Below are positions 35,735-43,483 of a stretch of DNA of 64,000 nt, one piece after another. The position numbers were made by a program, and so were the translations under genes. The stretch is from Plebeiibacterium marinum (GTDB lineage Bacteria; Bacteroidota; Bacteroidia; Bacteroidales; Marinilabiliaceae). The notes under the pieces are model-generated. The model saw nothing but the letters and a program-made list of their open reading frames with translations. It was not told the origin of the DNA and searched no databases. Position 1 is the stretch's first letter. Each line of letters starts with the position of its first letter. Location of the stretch: assembly GCF_026013615.1 (NCBI RefSeq), contig NZ_JAPDPI010000019.1, positions 42,392 to 106,391 of the forward strand. Reading direction: 5' to 3'.

Positions 35735-37252
35735 ATGCCCATTTTAAATTCAATCATATCATTAGTCAATATACGGCGATTGTCGCAAATTGAACATTTT
35801 AAAGAAAACCCGGAAGACGTTCAAAAGGAACAGTTGTTCGAACTTATCCGGAAATCCAAAGACACCAATCATGGAAGGTATTATGATTTTACTTCAATAA
35901 AATCTATTAAGGATTATCAGGAGCGTGTGCCGATTCAAAAATATGAACAGATGGAGGCTGTTATTGATAAGATCAGGCGAGGGGAAAAGAATGTTTTATG
36001 GCCTGGTGAAATTAAGTGGTTTGCCAAATCTTCCGGTACTACATCCTCAAATAGTAAGTTTATACCTGTATCAAAGGAGGCTTTGGAGGATTGTCATTTT
36101 AGAGGAGGTAAAGATGTGTTGGCCATTTATAATGATTTATATCCGGAAACGGAATTATTTAAAGGCAAAGGGTTAACCCTGGGCGGGAGCCAGAAGCTTA
36201 GTCAGTATAACAGTGAATCTTTTTATGGAGATCTATCTGCCATATTGATTGGGAACCTTCCGTTTTGGGTCAATTTTATCCGGACTCCTGATCAGAGTAT
36301 CGCACTGTTGGATAAGTGGGAGGAGAAACTCGTGAAGATGACGGAGGCCACCATTAACGAAAATGTCACATCGCTATCCGGAGTGCCTTCCTGGTTTTTG
36401 GTACTCCTGAAACATATTATGAAAGTAAGGGGAACTGATAATTTGCTCGACATTTGGCCAAATCTGGAGTTGTTTATTCATGGGGGAATTAATTTTGAAC
36501 CTTATCGCGACCAGTATAAAAAAATCATACCTTCAGACCAGATGCATTATATGGAAACTTACAATGCTTCAGAAGGTTTTTTTGCTATTCAGGATGACCC
36601 AAAGGATTCATCTATGTTGTTGATGCTTGATTATGGGATATTTTATGAATTTGTGCCGATGGAAGAATGGGGTAAAGAAAATCCCAAAGCACTCACACTT
36701 GACGAGGTTGAGCTAAATACGAATTATGCCATTATTATTTCTACTAATGGGGGACTCTGGCGATATGTGGTTGGAGATACGGTGATGTTTACTTCAAGAT
36801 ATCCATATAAAATTAAAATTACCGGGAGAACAAAGCATTTTATCAATGCCTTTGGCGAAGAGGTGATTGTGGATAACTCTGATAGGGCAATAAAATTTGC
36901 GTGTGAAAAAACAGGGGCAGTTATAAAAGAGTATACGGCTGCACCTATGTATATGAGTACCGAAGAAAAGGGGCGTCACCAATGGATGATTGAGTTTGAA
37001 AAAGATCCGGTGGATTTGGAGCAATTTGTTTTTCATTTAGATCAGGAATTGCAAAAAGTGAACTCTGATTATGAAGCAAAAAGGTATAAAAGCATAACCC
37101 TTGAAGCGCCTAAGGTAGAATTGGCTCGCAAAGATTTGTTTTTTGATTGGCTGAAAACCCATAATAAATTAGGGGGACAAAATAAAGTTCCTCGTTTGGC
37201 TAATAACAGGGATTTAATGGAAGAATTATTGACACTAAACAAAAAACGTTAG
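35735..37252 (+). CDS. GH3-family acyl-adenylate forming protein
   Basis: The 505-residue protein resembles the GH3 auxin-responsive family: 'WFAKSSGTTSSNSKFIPVS' (ATP-binding), 'LWRYVVGDTVMF', 'ITGRTKHFINAFGEEVIVDN' and 'WLKTHNKLGGQNKVPRLANNR'. GH3 enzymes join amino acids to small carboxylic acids through acyl-adenylates; the bacterial substrates are unknown. It has no signal peptide. It lies 50 bp upstream of the deoxynucleoside kinase gene, which has a -7 box at the very end of this gene's 3' region. Confidence 0.9.
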   Translation: MPILNSIISLVNIRRLSQIEHFKENPEDVQKEQLFELIRKSKDTNHGRYYDFTSIKSIKDYQERVPIQKYEQMEAVIDKIRRGEKNVLWPGEIKWFAKSSGTTSSNSKFIPVSKEALEDCHFRGGKDVLAIYNDLYPETELFKGKGLTLGGSQKLSQYNSESFYGDLSAILIGNLPFWVNFIRTPDQSIALLDKWEEKLVKMTEATINENVTSLSGVPSWFLVLLKHIMKVRGTDNLLDIWPNLELFIHGGINFEPYRDQYKKIIPSDQMHYMETYNASEGFFAIQDDPKDSSMLLMLDYGIFYEFVPMEEWGKENPKALTLDEVELNTNYAIIISTNGGLWRYVVGDTVMFTSRYPYKIKITGRTKHFINAFGEEVIVDNSDRAIKFACEKTGAVIKEYTAAPMYMSTEEKGRHQWMIEFEKDPVDLEQFVFHLDQELQKVNSDYEAKRYKSITLEAPKVELARKDLFFDWLKTHNKLGGQNKVPRLANNRDLMEELLTLNKKR

Positions 37253-37279
37253 AAATCATGCACTGATTTTCTATTTTTG
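37249..37279 (+). promoter_or_regulatory. Candidate promoter of the deoxynucleoside kinase
   Basis: A TATTTTTG -7 box at 37272-37279 is preceded 19 nt upstream by a TTAG that poorly fits TTTG. The gene start is 24 bp further on. Confidence 0.4.
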
Positions 37280-37302
37280 CGCAAAATTAAAATCTAAGTA
37301 TT

Positions 37303-37917
37303 ATGCATATTGCTATAGCCGGAAACATTGGGTCGGGTAAAACAACATTAACTACATTGCTGGCAAATCATTATGGTTGGGATACGCATTATGAGGAAGT
37401 AGATGACAACCCATATTTGGCAGATTTTTATGAAGATATGCAACGTTGGGCCTTTAACCTGCAGATATATTTTCTGAACAGCCGGTTTTCTCAAGTGAAC
37501 AAAATCCGTAAAAGTGGCAAGACGGTTATCCAGGATAGAACCATTTATGAGGATGCCTATATTTTTGCACCGAACCTATATGATATGGGTTTGATGAGTA
37601 AACGTGATTTTGATAATTATGCATCCCTTTTTGAGTTGATGAGCAGTTTGGTTCAGGCTCCTGATTTGATGATCTACTTGCGGGCTTCGGTACCTAAATT
37701 AGTAGAGCAAATACAGAGTAGGGGCAGAGATTATGAAAGTGGCATTCGCCTGGATTACCTTAAGCGTTTAAATGAACGTTACGAGGCCTGGGTTGAGGAG
37801 TATGATAAAGGTAAGTTGTTGGTAATAAATGTGGATGAGTATAATTTTATTAAAAACAAATCAGATCTTAGTACAATTATTGATAAGGTGGATACCCATG
37901 TAAATGGTTTGTTTTAG
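37303..37917 (+). CDS. Deoxynucleoside kinase
   Basis: The 204-residue enzyme has an N-terminal P-loop 'GNIGSGKT' (residues 7-14), the 'YEEVDDNPYL' substrate region, and the 'QDRTIYEDAYIFA' motif of the dNK/dGK/dAK family, followed by 'RGRDYESGIRLDYLKRLNERYE' lid residues. It phosphorylates deoxynucleosides in salvage; the preferred base is undetermined (deoxyadenosine or deoxyguanosine types are common). It may be read from the GH3 gene or from its own promoter. The next gene is convergent. Confidence 0.9.
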   Translation: MHIAIAGNIGSGKTTLTTLLANHYGWDTHYEEVDDNPYLADFYEDMQRWAFNLQIYFLNSRFSQVNKIRKSGKTVIQDRTIYEDAYIFAPNLYDMGLMSKRDFDNYASLFELMSSLVQAPDLMIYLRASVPKLVEQIQSRGRDYESGIRLDYLKRLNERYEAWVEEYDKGKLLVINVDEYNFIKNKSDLSTIIDKVDTHVNGLF

Positions 37918-37922
37918 AAATA

Positions 37923-38603
37923 TTATCGACTAAAAAATAATTTAGCAGAAAGCCCCCAGTGATTTTGTTTATCGTGGGGGTTTAATTTTATGCTGCCATC
38001 TTTTGTGTATTCGGAACTGATGTCGGGAATAATAGTGTAACGAAGACCTATATTTACAAGGGTTCTCTTTGTTAGCTCAATAGAGGTGCCAAATTCTAAG
38101 GCGTATCCGGCATGCAATGTGTTGGTAATATAATCAGAAGAGCTTGCGGTAGAGGTGGAGTTAAAATCCATTTTGTTACGTAGGTAATAAATTCCAAATA
38201 CAGCGCCAAGGTAAGGGCGTATTTCACCCTCTGCAAAATAGTAATTCCCCTGCGCCGAAAGGTTCAGCATCTGATAGTTTACGCTAATATCTCCGTAACG
38301 CTGAACATTCCAAAATTGCTTGTCCTTTGGAAAATAAGAGTAGGCAAGTTCTGATTGTAAAGACAGTCGGGGGTTATAAAACCAGAGGGATCCGAAATTA
38401 AAACCAAATCCAGGATTGGCAACAGTAGCAAAACCAAAATCATCCCCAACATTATAACTGCTGCCAAAATCAAATTTCCCAAACCCATTATCTGGAATGT
38501 GGACTGTCAATCCACCACCCCAAAGTATTTTGTTTTGAGCTCTAAAGGGAACTTGAAAAATAAAAATGATAAAAACTGTAAATATGGTGAATTTGATTTT
38601 CAT
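37923..38603 (-). CDS. Outer-membrane beta-barrel protein
   Basis: The 226-residue protein starts with a signal peptide ('MKIKFTIFTVFIIFIFQVPFRAQN') and then has alternating aromatic beta-strands ('LSLQSELAYSYFPKD', 'SVNYQMLNLSAQGNYYFAEGEIRPYLGAVFGIYYLR', 'TLVNIGLRYTIIPD') ending in 'HWGLSAKLFFSR', typical of the OmpA-like or OmpW-like barrels of Bacteroidota. It should insert in the outer membrane; the function is unknown. It is convergent with the kinase gene and faces tRNA-Leu. Confidence 0.85.
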   Translation of the reverse strand: MKIKFTIFTVFIIFIFQVPFRAQNKILWGGGLTVHIPDNGFGKFDFGSSYNVGDDFGFATVANPGFGFNFGSLWFYNPRLSLQSELAYSYFPKDKQFWNVQRYGDISVNYQMLNLSAQGNYYFAEGEIRPYLGAVFGIYYLRNKMDFNSTSTASSSDYITNTLHAGYALEFGTSIELTKRTLVNIGLRYTIIPDISSEYTKDGSIKLNPHDKQNHWGLSAKLFFSR

Positions 38604-38771
38604 TCCGACTAAATATAAATATTTATGGTTTCAAGGAATTGGCAAAATGAAATTGTTCTTTTGAATTGGTTATCTTTTGCCATTCTTGTTTACTGTACCA
38701 ATAATTTTTGCTAAAATAATAATTGATTATTAAAGAGTTGAGTTTTTTGTTTCAATATTTATCTAAAAAGG

Positions 38772-38802
38772 TTTGCAGGTAATCATCTTTTGTCTATATT
38801 TG
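38772..38802 (+). promoter_or_regulatory. tRNA-Leu promoter
   Basis: TTTG (38772-38775) and TATATTTG (38795-38802) are exactly 19 nt apart, a perfect match to the Bacteroidota consensus. The tRNA begins 26 bp downstream. Confidence 0.88.
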
Positions 38803-38828
38803 CATCCGCAAAAATGTTGTAAGCATTT

Positions 38829-38910
38829 GCCCAGGTGGCGGAATTGGTAGACGCGCTGGTCTCAAACACCAGTGGGGCAACCCGTGCCGGTTCGATCCCG
38901 GCCCTGGGTA
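38829..38910 (+). tRNA. tRNA-Leu (CAA)
   Basis: Acceptor GCCCAGG pairs with CCTGGGT (first pair G-U), the anticodon arm is CTGGT-CTCAAAC-ACCAG with anticodon CAA, a long variable arm (TGGGGCAACCCGT) follows, and the T-arm holds GGTTCGATCC. A discriminator A follows; CCA is not encoded. Confidence 0.97.
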
Positions 38911-38916
38911 CAGGTA

Positions 38917-38956
38917 AACCTCTTGATTAGTTAATAATCAAGAGGTTTTGTTTTTT
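38917..38956 (+). terminator. Terminator after tRNA-Leu
   Basis: AACCTCTTGATTA and TAATCAAGAGGTT form a strong stem followed by TTGTTTTTT. Confidence 0.92.
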
Positions 38957-38967
38957 AAGATACTTCA

Positions 38968-38998
38968 TAAAAAAAGCCCCACGGTATGCGTGAGGCTT
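38968..38998 (-). terminator. Terminator of riboflavin synthase
   Basis: AAGCCCCACG and CGTGAGGCTT pair (one bulged base), with a U-tract on the minus strand, about 20 bp past the ribE stop. Confidence 0.85.
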
Positions 38999-39019
38999 AG
39001 GTTTTGTTTTTTTGTAGGT

Positions 39020-39628
39020 CTATTCTCCTTTAAGAGACATAATCCGGCTAATGTACTTCCCAAGAATATCAAATTCCAGGTTTATAATTGAGCCAACTTC
39101 TATCTGATGGAAATTTGTAAAGTCGTGAGTGTAAGGAATAATAGCAACGGAAAACTGATCTTCTTTGCTATTTACAACAGTTAAGCTAACTCCATTTACG
39201 GTAACAGAACCTTTTTCAACAGTCATGTAGCCCTGTGAAGCTTTCTCTTTGTCAATTTCATATTTAAAAGTGTAATACCAGCTACCATCGGCTTCTTTTA
39301 CTTCAATGCACCTGGCAGTTTGGTCAACATGCCCCTGAACAATATGGCCGTCCAAACGTCCGTTCATAACCATGCTTCTTTCAAGATTTACCTTGTCGCC
39401 AACCTTTAAAACACCCAGGTTTGATTTGTCAAGAGTTTCCTGAATAGCAGTTACGGTATATGTTTTGTCGGTCATTTTTACAACGGTTAAACAAACTCCA
39501 TTGTGTGCAATGCTCTGATCTATTTTTAATTCGTCAACGAAAGAACATTCCATTGTGATATGAAGGTTGCTTTGTTCTTTTTCTAATGCTGTAATTACTG
39601 CAGCTTCTTCAACTATTCCTGAAAACAT
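39020..39628 (-). CDS. ribE: Riboflavin synthase, alpha subunit
   Basis: The 202-residue enzyme has two tandem lumazine-binding domains. 'MFSGIVEEAAVI' opens the first; 'SIAHNGVCLTVVKMTDKTYTVTAIQETLDKSNLG' and 'GRLDGHIVQGHVDQTARC' follow. The second contains 'GSVTVNGVSLTVVNS' and 'IPYTHDFTNFHQIEVGSIINLEFDILGKYI'. It converts two 6,7-dimethyl-8-ribityllumazines to riboflavin. No FMN riboswitch is seen in the 5' spacer. It is a stand-alone gene with its own terminator. E. coli calls this ribC. Confidence 0.96.
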   Translation of the reverse strand: MFSGIVEEAAVITALEKEQSNLHITMECSFVDELKIDQSIAHNGVCLTVVKMTDKTYTVTAIQETLDKSNLGVLKVGDKVNLERSMVMNGRLDGHIVQGHVDQTARCIEVKEADGSWYYTFKYEIDKEKASQGYMTVEKGSVTVNGVSLTVVNSKEDQFSVAIIPYTHDFTNFHQIEVGSIINLEFDILGKYISRIMSLKGE

Positions 39629-39738
39629 ATGTTTGCCTTTTATTAGTTTAATATTTTATTTAGATGCAAAATTAAAACTATTTATTTAAAGAAATAGCTA
39701 ATGTACATTTGTCGTATGTAAAACACAAAAATGTTGTC

Positions 39739-39798
39739 ATGAAAAAAACTTACCAATTATTAATTCTTTTTTTTGTTTCTTTGGGTATTCATCAATAA
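39739..39798 (+). other. Signal-peptide-like 19-codon micro-ORF
   Basis: The frame is MKKTYQLLILFFVSLGIHQ and then TAA. Its pattern resembles the N-terminus of a secreted protein, but no mature part follows. It ends 11 bp before the OsmC start. It could be a leader peptide or gene remnant. Confidence 0.4.
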
Positions 39799-39808
39799 AA
39801 TTTTGAAT

Positions 39809-40216
39809 ATGGGCGTTACTGTAAATACAACCTATTTGGGGGGATTAAGAACCGAGAATGTTCATTTGCAATCTGGTTGTAAAATAATCACAGATGCACC
39901 TACCGATAACAGAGGTAAGGGGGAGGCCTTTTCGCCAACCGATTTGTTAGCTACTTCTTTGGGTAATTGCATCATGACTATAATGGGTATTACTGCAATG
40001 GATAATGATATTGACATTGTGGGAACTCAGTTACAGATAACTAAGATAATGGCCAGTGACCCAAGGCGCGTGGCAGAGGTTGTTATGGAGTTCAATTTTC
40101 CTGATAAAGGATATTCAAAAGAGGAAAAAGAGCTGATTGAGAGCGTGGCAGGAACTAGTCCTGTGCCACTGAGTGTTCATGCAAATTTAAAACAGACCAT
40201 TAAATTTAATTGGTAG
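39809..40216 (+). CDS. OsmC family protein
   Basis: From the ATG at 39809 the 135-residue product is a typical OsmC ('GEAFSPTDLLATSLGNCIMTIMGI' with one conserved Cys, and 'VAGTSPVPLSVHANLKQTIKFNW'). An upstream in-frame TTG at 39773 is less likely because it adds 12 residues with no family match. OsmC proteins reduce organic peroxides with Cys-based chemistry; here only one of the two usual cysteines is evident in this segment. It is 7 bp upstream of the SDR gene, hence possibly cotranscribed. Confidence 0.88.
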   Translation: MGVTVNTTYLGGLRTENVHLQSGCKIITDAPTDNRGKGEAFSPTDLLATSLGNCIMTIMGITAMDNDIDIVGTQLQITKIMASDPRRVAEVVMEFNFPDKGYSKEEKELIESVAGTSPVPLSVHANLKQTIKFNW

Positions 40217-40223
40217 GCAATTT

Positions 40224-41234
40224 ATGATTTTAGTTACTGGGGGAACAGGATTGGTTGGGGCTCACCTTCTTTATCATCTTTTAAAGAAAGGAAGAAATGT
40301 TATTGCATTAAAAAGAAAAACATCAGATATATCGAAGGCAAGACTGGTTTTTGGTTTTTATGGAGAAGATGCACAAGAGCTTTTCAAAAAAATAAAATGG
40401 ATCGAAGGTGATCTGTTGGATTATGAATCTTTAGTACAAGCCCTTGATAATGTAAGTGTTGTTTATCACACAGGTGCTCTTGTATCGTTTAATCCTGCAT
40501 TGAAAGATGAAATGATGCAAGTGAATGAAGAAGGTACTGCCAATATTGTAAATGCCTGTATTGAAAAGAGGGTTGGTAAATTTTGTTTTGTTAGCTCGAT
40601 TGCTACCATGGGAAATTCAAAAAATGGAGAGTATATTGATGAAATGTCGTATTGGCAAGGTGGTAGAAATCATTCGGCCTATAGTATCAGTAAGTTTAGG
40701 TCGGAAATGCAGGTGTGGAGGGCTGTAAATGAAGGGCTAAATGCAGTTATTGTTAATCCTTCGGTTATTATTGGGCCAGGTGACTGGGATAATGGTAGTG
40801 CCAAAATTGTTAAAACGGTTTATAAAGGACTGAAGTTCTATACGCCAGGGAGTACTGGATTTGTAGATGTGAGGGATGTTGTGAAGGCTATGATAACACT
40901 TACTGATAGCGAGGTTAGTGCTAAGAGGTTTTTGTTGAATGGAGCCAATCTTTCATATAAGAGTTTTTTTAATATGCTGGCGCATGCTTTACACGTTAAA
41001 CCTCCAGCGTTAGAGGCAGGTAAGTTTTTAACGGGATTGGCATGGAGGTATGAAAAGGCAAGAAACCTGTTGTTTGGGACTGAACCTTTGATTACAAAAG
41101 ATTCGGCACGTACTTCGTTAAAGACTACAAATTATTCAGGAGAGGCCATTAAGGATGAAGTAGATTATAGTTATACCCCAATTGAGAAAACAATTAAAGA
41201 TACAGCTAAATGTTTTTTGGAAACTAATTTTTAA
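40224..41234 (+). CDS. NAD(P)-dependent epimerase/reductase (extended SDR)
   Basis: The 336-residue protein has the Rossmann motif 'GGTGLVGAHLL' (6-16) and the active-site 'HSAYSISKFRSEMQVW' (Tyr-x3-Lys). Extended SDRs act on nucleotide-sugars, flavonoid-like or lipid substrates; the family member is of dihydroflavonol-reductase-like type common in Bacteroidota. It follows OsmC by 7 bp. The 3' end overlaps by 11 bp the tail of the convergent DUF502 gene. Confidence 0.88.
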   Translation: MILVTGGTGLVGAHLLYHLLKKGRNVIALKRKTSDISKARLVFGFYGEDAQELFKKIKWIEGDLLDYESLVQALDNVSVVYHTGALVSFNPALKDEMMQVNEEGTANIVNACIEKRVGKFCFVSSIATMGNSKNGEYIDEMSYWQGGRNHSAYSISKFRSEMQVWRAVNEGLNAVIVNPSVIIGPGDWDNGSAKIVKTVYKGLKFYTPGSTGFVDVRDVVKAMITLTDSEVSAKRFLLNGANLSYKSFFNMLAHALHVKPPALEAGKFLTGLAWRYEKARNLLFGTEPLITKDSARTSLKTTNYSGEAIKDEVDYSYTPIEKTIKDTAKCFLETNF

Positions 41235-41808
41235 TTTTAGAAACCCCTCCGGAAACGATATACTTCATTACATCAGCAGAGTTGGCATCAATGTTTTTGA
41301 CATTTTTTTTAGGTACAAGATATAACTCTCCCAACATTCCATATGAGCTAGGAAAATAAACTCCAACCATTTCGTCAATACCAAAGTCTTCAAGCGAATT
41401 TGAGGTGATAAATCCCAGGCGGTTTAAAGTTCCATGTTCATCCATCTGTACTAATACCGGGGTGTTGAACTTTTTTTCACCACCAACAAAGGCCGACATA
41501 AGATCCTTTACCGAGGTATAGATTATTTTAATTAATGGGGCTTTTTTGATGAGCTTGTTATAGGCCTCTGAAAAGGGAGAGGATATAAGTTTCTGTCCGA
41601 TAAACCCAATCATAGTAATGAGTATCAGGATTGTTACCAGCCCAAGCCCTGGGAAGTTATATTTAGCCAGGATGCCTTTTTGAAAAAACTCCCGGTCCAT
41701 CAAAAGTCCATCGGTCCATATAATGGCAACGGCAATGATATAAACAGTTACGGCAATAGGAACAATGTATAAAAGGCCCTGTAGAAAATATCTGATAAGC
41801 TTTTTCAT
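41224..41808 (-). CDS. DUF502 family membrane protein
   Basis: The 194-residue protein has two membrane helices ('YFLQGLLYIVPIAVTVYIIAVAIIW', 'GLVTILILITMIGFIGQ') and then a cytoplasmic/soluble part with 'LGFITSNSLEDFGIDEMVGVYFPSSYGM', characteristic of DUF502. The function is unknown. The first gene of the minus-strand run in direction of transcription is the GH97 gene, with DUF502 last. Tail-to-tail overlap with the SDR is 11 bp. Confidence 0.88.
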   Translation of the reverse strand: MKKLIRYFLQGLLYIVPIAVTVYIIAVAIIWTDGLLMDREFFQKGILAKYNFPGLGLVTILILITMIGFIGQKLISSPFSEAYNKLIKKAPLIKIIYTSVKDLMSAFVGGEKKFNTPVLVQMDEHGTLNRLGFITSNSLEDFGIDEMVGVYFPSSYGMLGELYLVPKKNVKNIDANSADVMKYIVSGGVSKIKN

Positions 41809-41818
41809 CCTGATACAA

Positions 41819-42172
41819 TTATAAATTTTGAAATTCGGCTTGCTGTTTTTGGGTTAGTTTTGAAATCACCAGGTTGTATGAATGGTCAATAAGTCCCTGA
41901 ATAAAACCAGGTGTTAAGCTGCCATCAATATCTACGGTGTTCCAGTGTTTTTTGTTCATGTGAAAGCCTGGTTTTATGGCAGAGTGTGTTTCTCTTAACT
42001 CAATTGCTTTTTCAGGATCGCATTTGAGGTTCAAAGATAGTTCCTGATCAAGGCTGGTTAGGGCATACATCTTCCCCATTACCTTAAACACAAGGGTAAC
42101 ATCATCAAAAGGGAAATCCTCTGTTGTGCCTTTCTTGCTCAAACAGTAATTTCTGATTTCTTCAATGTTCAT
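41819..42172 (-). CDS. MmcQ/YjbR family protein
   Basis: The 117-residue protein is a standard YjbR/MmcQ ('CLSKKGTTEDFPFDDVTLVFKVMGKMYALTSL', 'SAIKPGFHMNKKHWNTVDIDG'). Members have a DNA-binding-like CyaY fold, function not established. It lies 6 bp from yraN and 10 bp from DUF502, so they form an operon. Confidence 0.9.
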   Translation of the reverse strand: MNIEEIRNYCLSKKGTTEDFPFDDVTLVFKVMGKMYALTSLDQELSLNLKCDPEKAIELRETHSAIKPGFHMNKKHWNTVDIDGSLTPGFIQGLIDHSYNLVISKLTQKQQAEFQNL

Positions 42173-42178
42173 ATTAGC

Positions 42179-42544
42179 TTAACTAAGGGGTGGATAAAAA
42201 GCTTCCTCAATATGTTCAATTTTCCAATCAATCCCTTTGGGGATAACTGAAACAACATCGAATCGAACTTCCATATCTATGTCGTTCATTAATATGTAAG
42301 CCTCTGTTGCGTCAACAAGATAGCGAATTTTTGCATTGGTTATAGCCTCCTGGGGATGTTCCCATTCTTCTGTACTCCTGGTTTTAATTTCAGCAATGAT
42401 AAGATAATCATCTTTGGTTGCTATTAAATCAATTTCTTTGTGGTTGTAGGTCCAGTTCTGTTCCAGTATGGTATATCCGTTTTTTGAGAGATATGCAGCA
42501 GCCCTTGCTTCTCCTTCTTTTCCAAGGTCGTTGTGTTGTGCCAT
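42179..42544 (-). CDS. YraN/UPF0102 nuclease-fold protein
   Basis: The 121-residue protein matches UPF0102 ('GKEGEARAAAYLSKNGYTILEQNWTYNHKEIDLIATKDDYLIIAEIKTRS'), a small PD-(D/E)XK fold with Asp, Glu and Lys in 'EIDLIA...IAEIKTR'. It has been linked to DNA recombination or repair, but the exact role is uncertain. It lies between MmcQ and LD-carboxypeptidase genes on the same strand. Confidence 0.9.
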   Translation of the reverse strand: MAQHNDLGKEGEARAAAYLSKNGYTILEQNWTYNHKEIDLIATKDDYLIIAEIKTRSTEEWEHPQEAITNAKIRYLVDATEAYILMNDIDMEVRFDVVSVIPKGIDWKIEHIEEAFYPPLS

Positions 42545-42574
42545 AGTTTTCAGTTATATAGATTAATGACGTTT

Positions 42575-43477
42575 TTAAGCTGAAGTGATACTTACCTGAT
42601 TGGTTTCAACTTTTAATTCGATGTAGTCACCCAGGATGATGGGGAAATTTGTTTCAATATGTCCAGAAGGGAAATTAAACGCCACGGGGTAATCGTATTC
42701 TGCAACGCTTTTATAAATTATCTCTTCAATTGTTTCTCCAAAGGGAATCTCATTGTCCTTCATTTCGGTAAATTGGCCAACAACCAAGCCGTTTAGTTTT
42801 TCAAGCACTCCGCCAAGCTTTAGGTTAAACATAATTCTGTCGAGATGATATAAATACTCTGAAAGGTCTTCGATAAAAAGTATTTTTCCTTCAGGGTTAA
42901 AATCAAACTTAGTTCCTCTTAATGCGTGCAACAACGATAAATTGCCCCCGATAATATCTCCACAGGCAGTTCCAGGACGGTTTGTGGGGTATGGGTTTAT
43001 GATGTATTCAGGAGCTTCTCCTTCTAAAAACGAAAATAAAACGTCGATGTCTACGCTGGTGTTGGTGTAGTTTAAAAAACTTTTGCACATTGGACCGTGT
43101 ATACTTGCAATGCCGTTTTGCTGAATGGCTGCATGAAGTACGGTGATGTCGCTAAAGCCAATAACCCATTTGGGGTTTTCCCTGAATTTTGTAAAATCTA
43201 TATTGTCGATAATACGGATGGTTCCATAACCTCCTCTTGTGCATAGGATTGCATTGATGTTCTGATCGTCCAGGAAATCCTGAAGATCTTTTCTCCTATT
43301 TTCATCAGTTGATGAAAAATTAAAATAGTGGTTATGAATAGAAGGGGCTGTTTTTACAATGTAGCCCATCTTTTCGATACGGCTAATAGCTTGCTCAACA
43401 ATATTCTGTTCAATTTTACCAGCTGGAGCTACAATCCCTATGGTATCTCCTTTTTTTATAGGTGGAGGGAATATCAT
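42575..43477 (-). CDS. LD-carboxypeptidase (peptidase family S66)
   Basis: The 300-residue protein has the S66 layout: 'DTIGIVAPAGKIEQ', 'AILCTRGGYGTIRIIDNIDF', 'VIGFSDITVLHAAIQQ' (nucleophile Ser in GFSD) and 'GDIIGGNLSLLHALRGTKFDFNPEGKILFIED'. It removes terminal D-Ala from muropeptides in peptidoglycan recycling. It lacks a signal peptide, suggesting a cytoplasmic site. The GH97 gene ends 6 bp away upstream on the same strand. Confidence 0.92.
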   Translation of the reverse strand: MIFPPPIKKGDTIGIVAPAGKIEQNIVEQAISRIEKMGYIVKTAPSIHNHYFNFSSTDENRRKDLQDFLDDQNINAILCTRGGYGTIRIIDNIDFTKFRENPKWVIGFSDITVLHAAIQQNGIASIHGPMCKSFLNYTNTSVDIDVLFSFLEGEAPEYIINPYPTNRPGTACGDIIGGNLSLLHALRGTKFDFNPEGKILFIEDLSEYLYHLDRIMFNLKLGGVLEKLNGLVVGQFTEMKDNEIPFGETIEEIIYKSVAEYDYPVAFNFPSGHIETNFPIILGDYIELKVETNQVSITSA

Positions 43478-43483
43478 CCTTTT

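Noticed and set aside
39629..39738. FMN riboswitch upstream of ribE
   Set aside because: The spacer lacks the conserved RFN-element helices and loops; it is short and A/T-rich.
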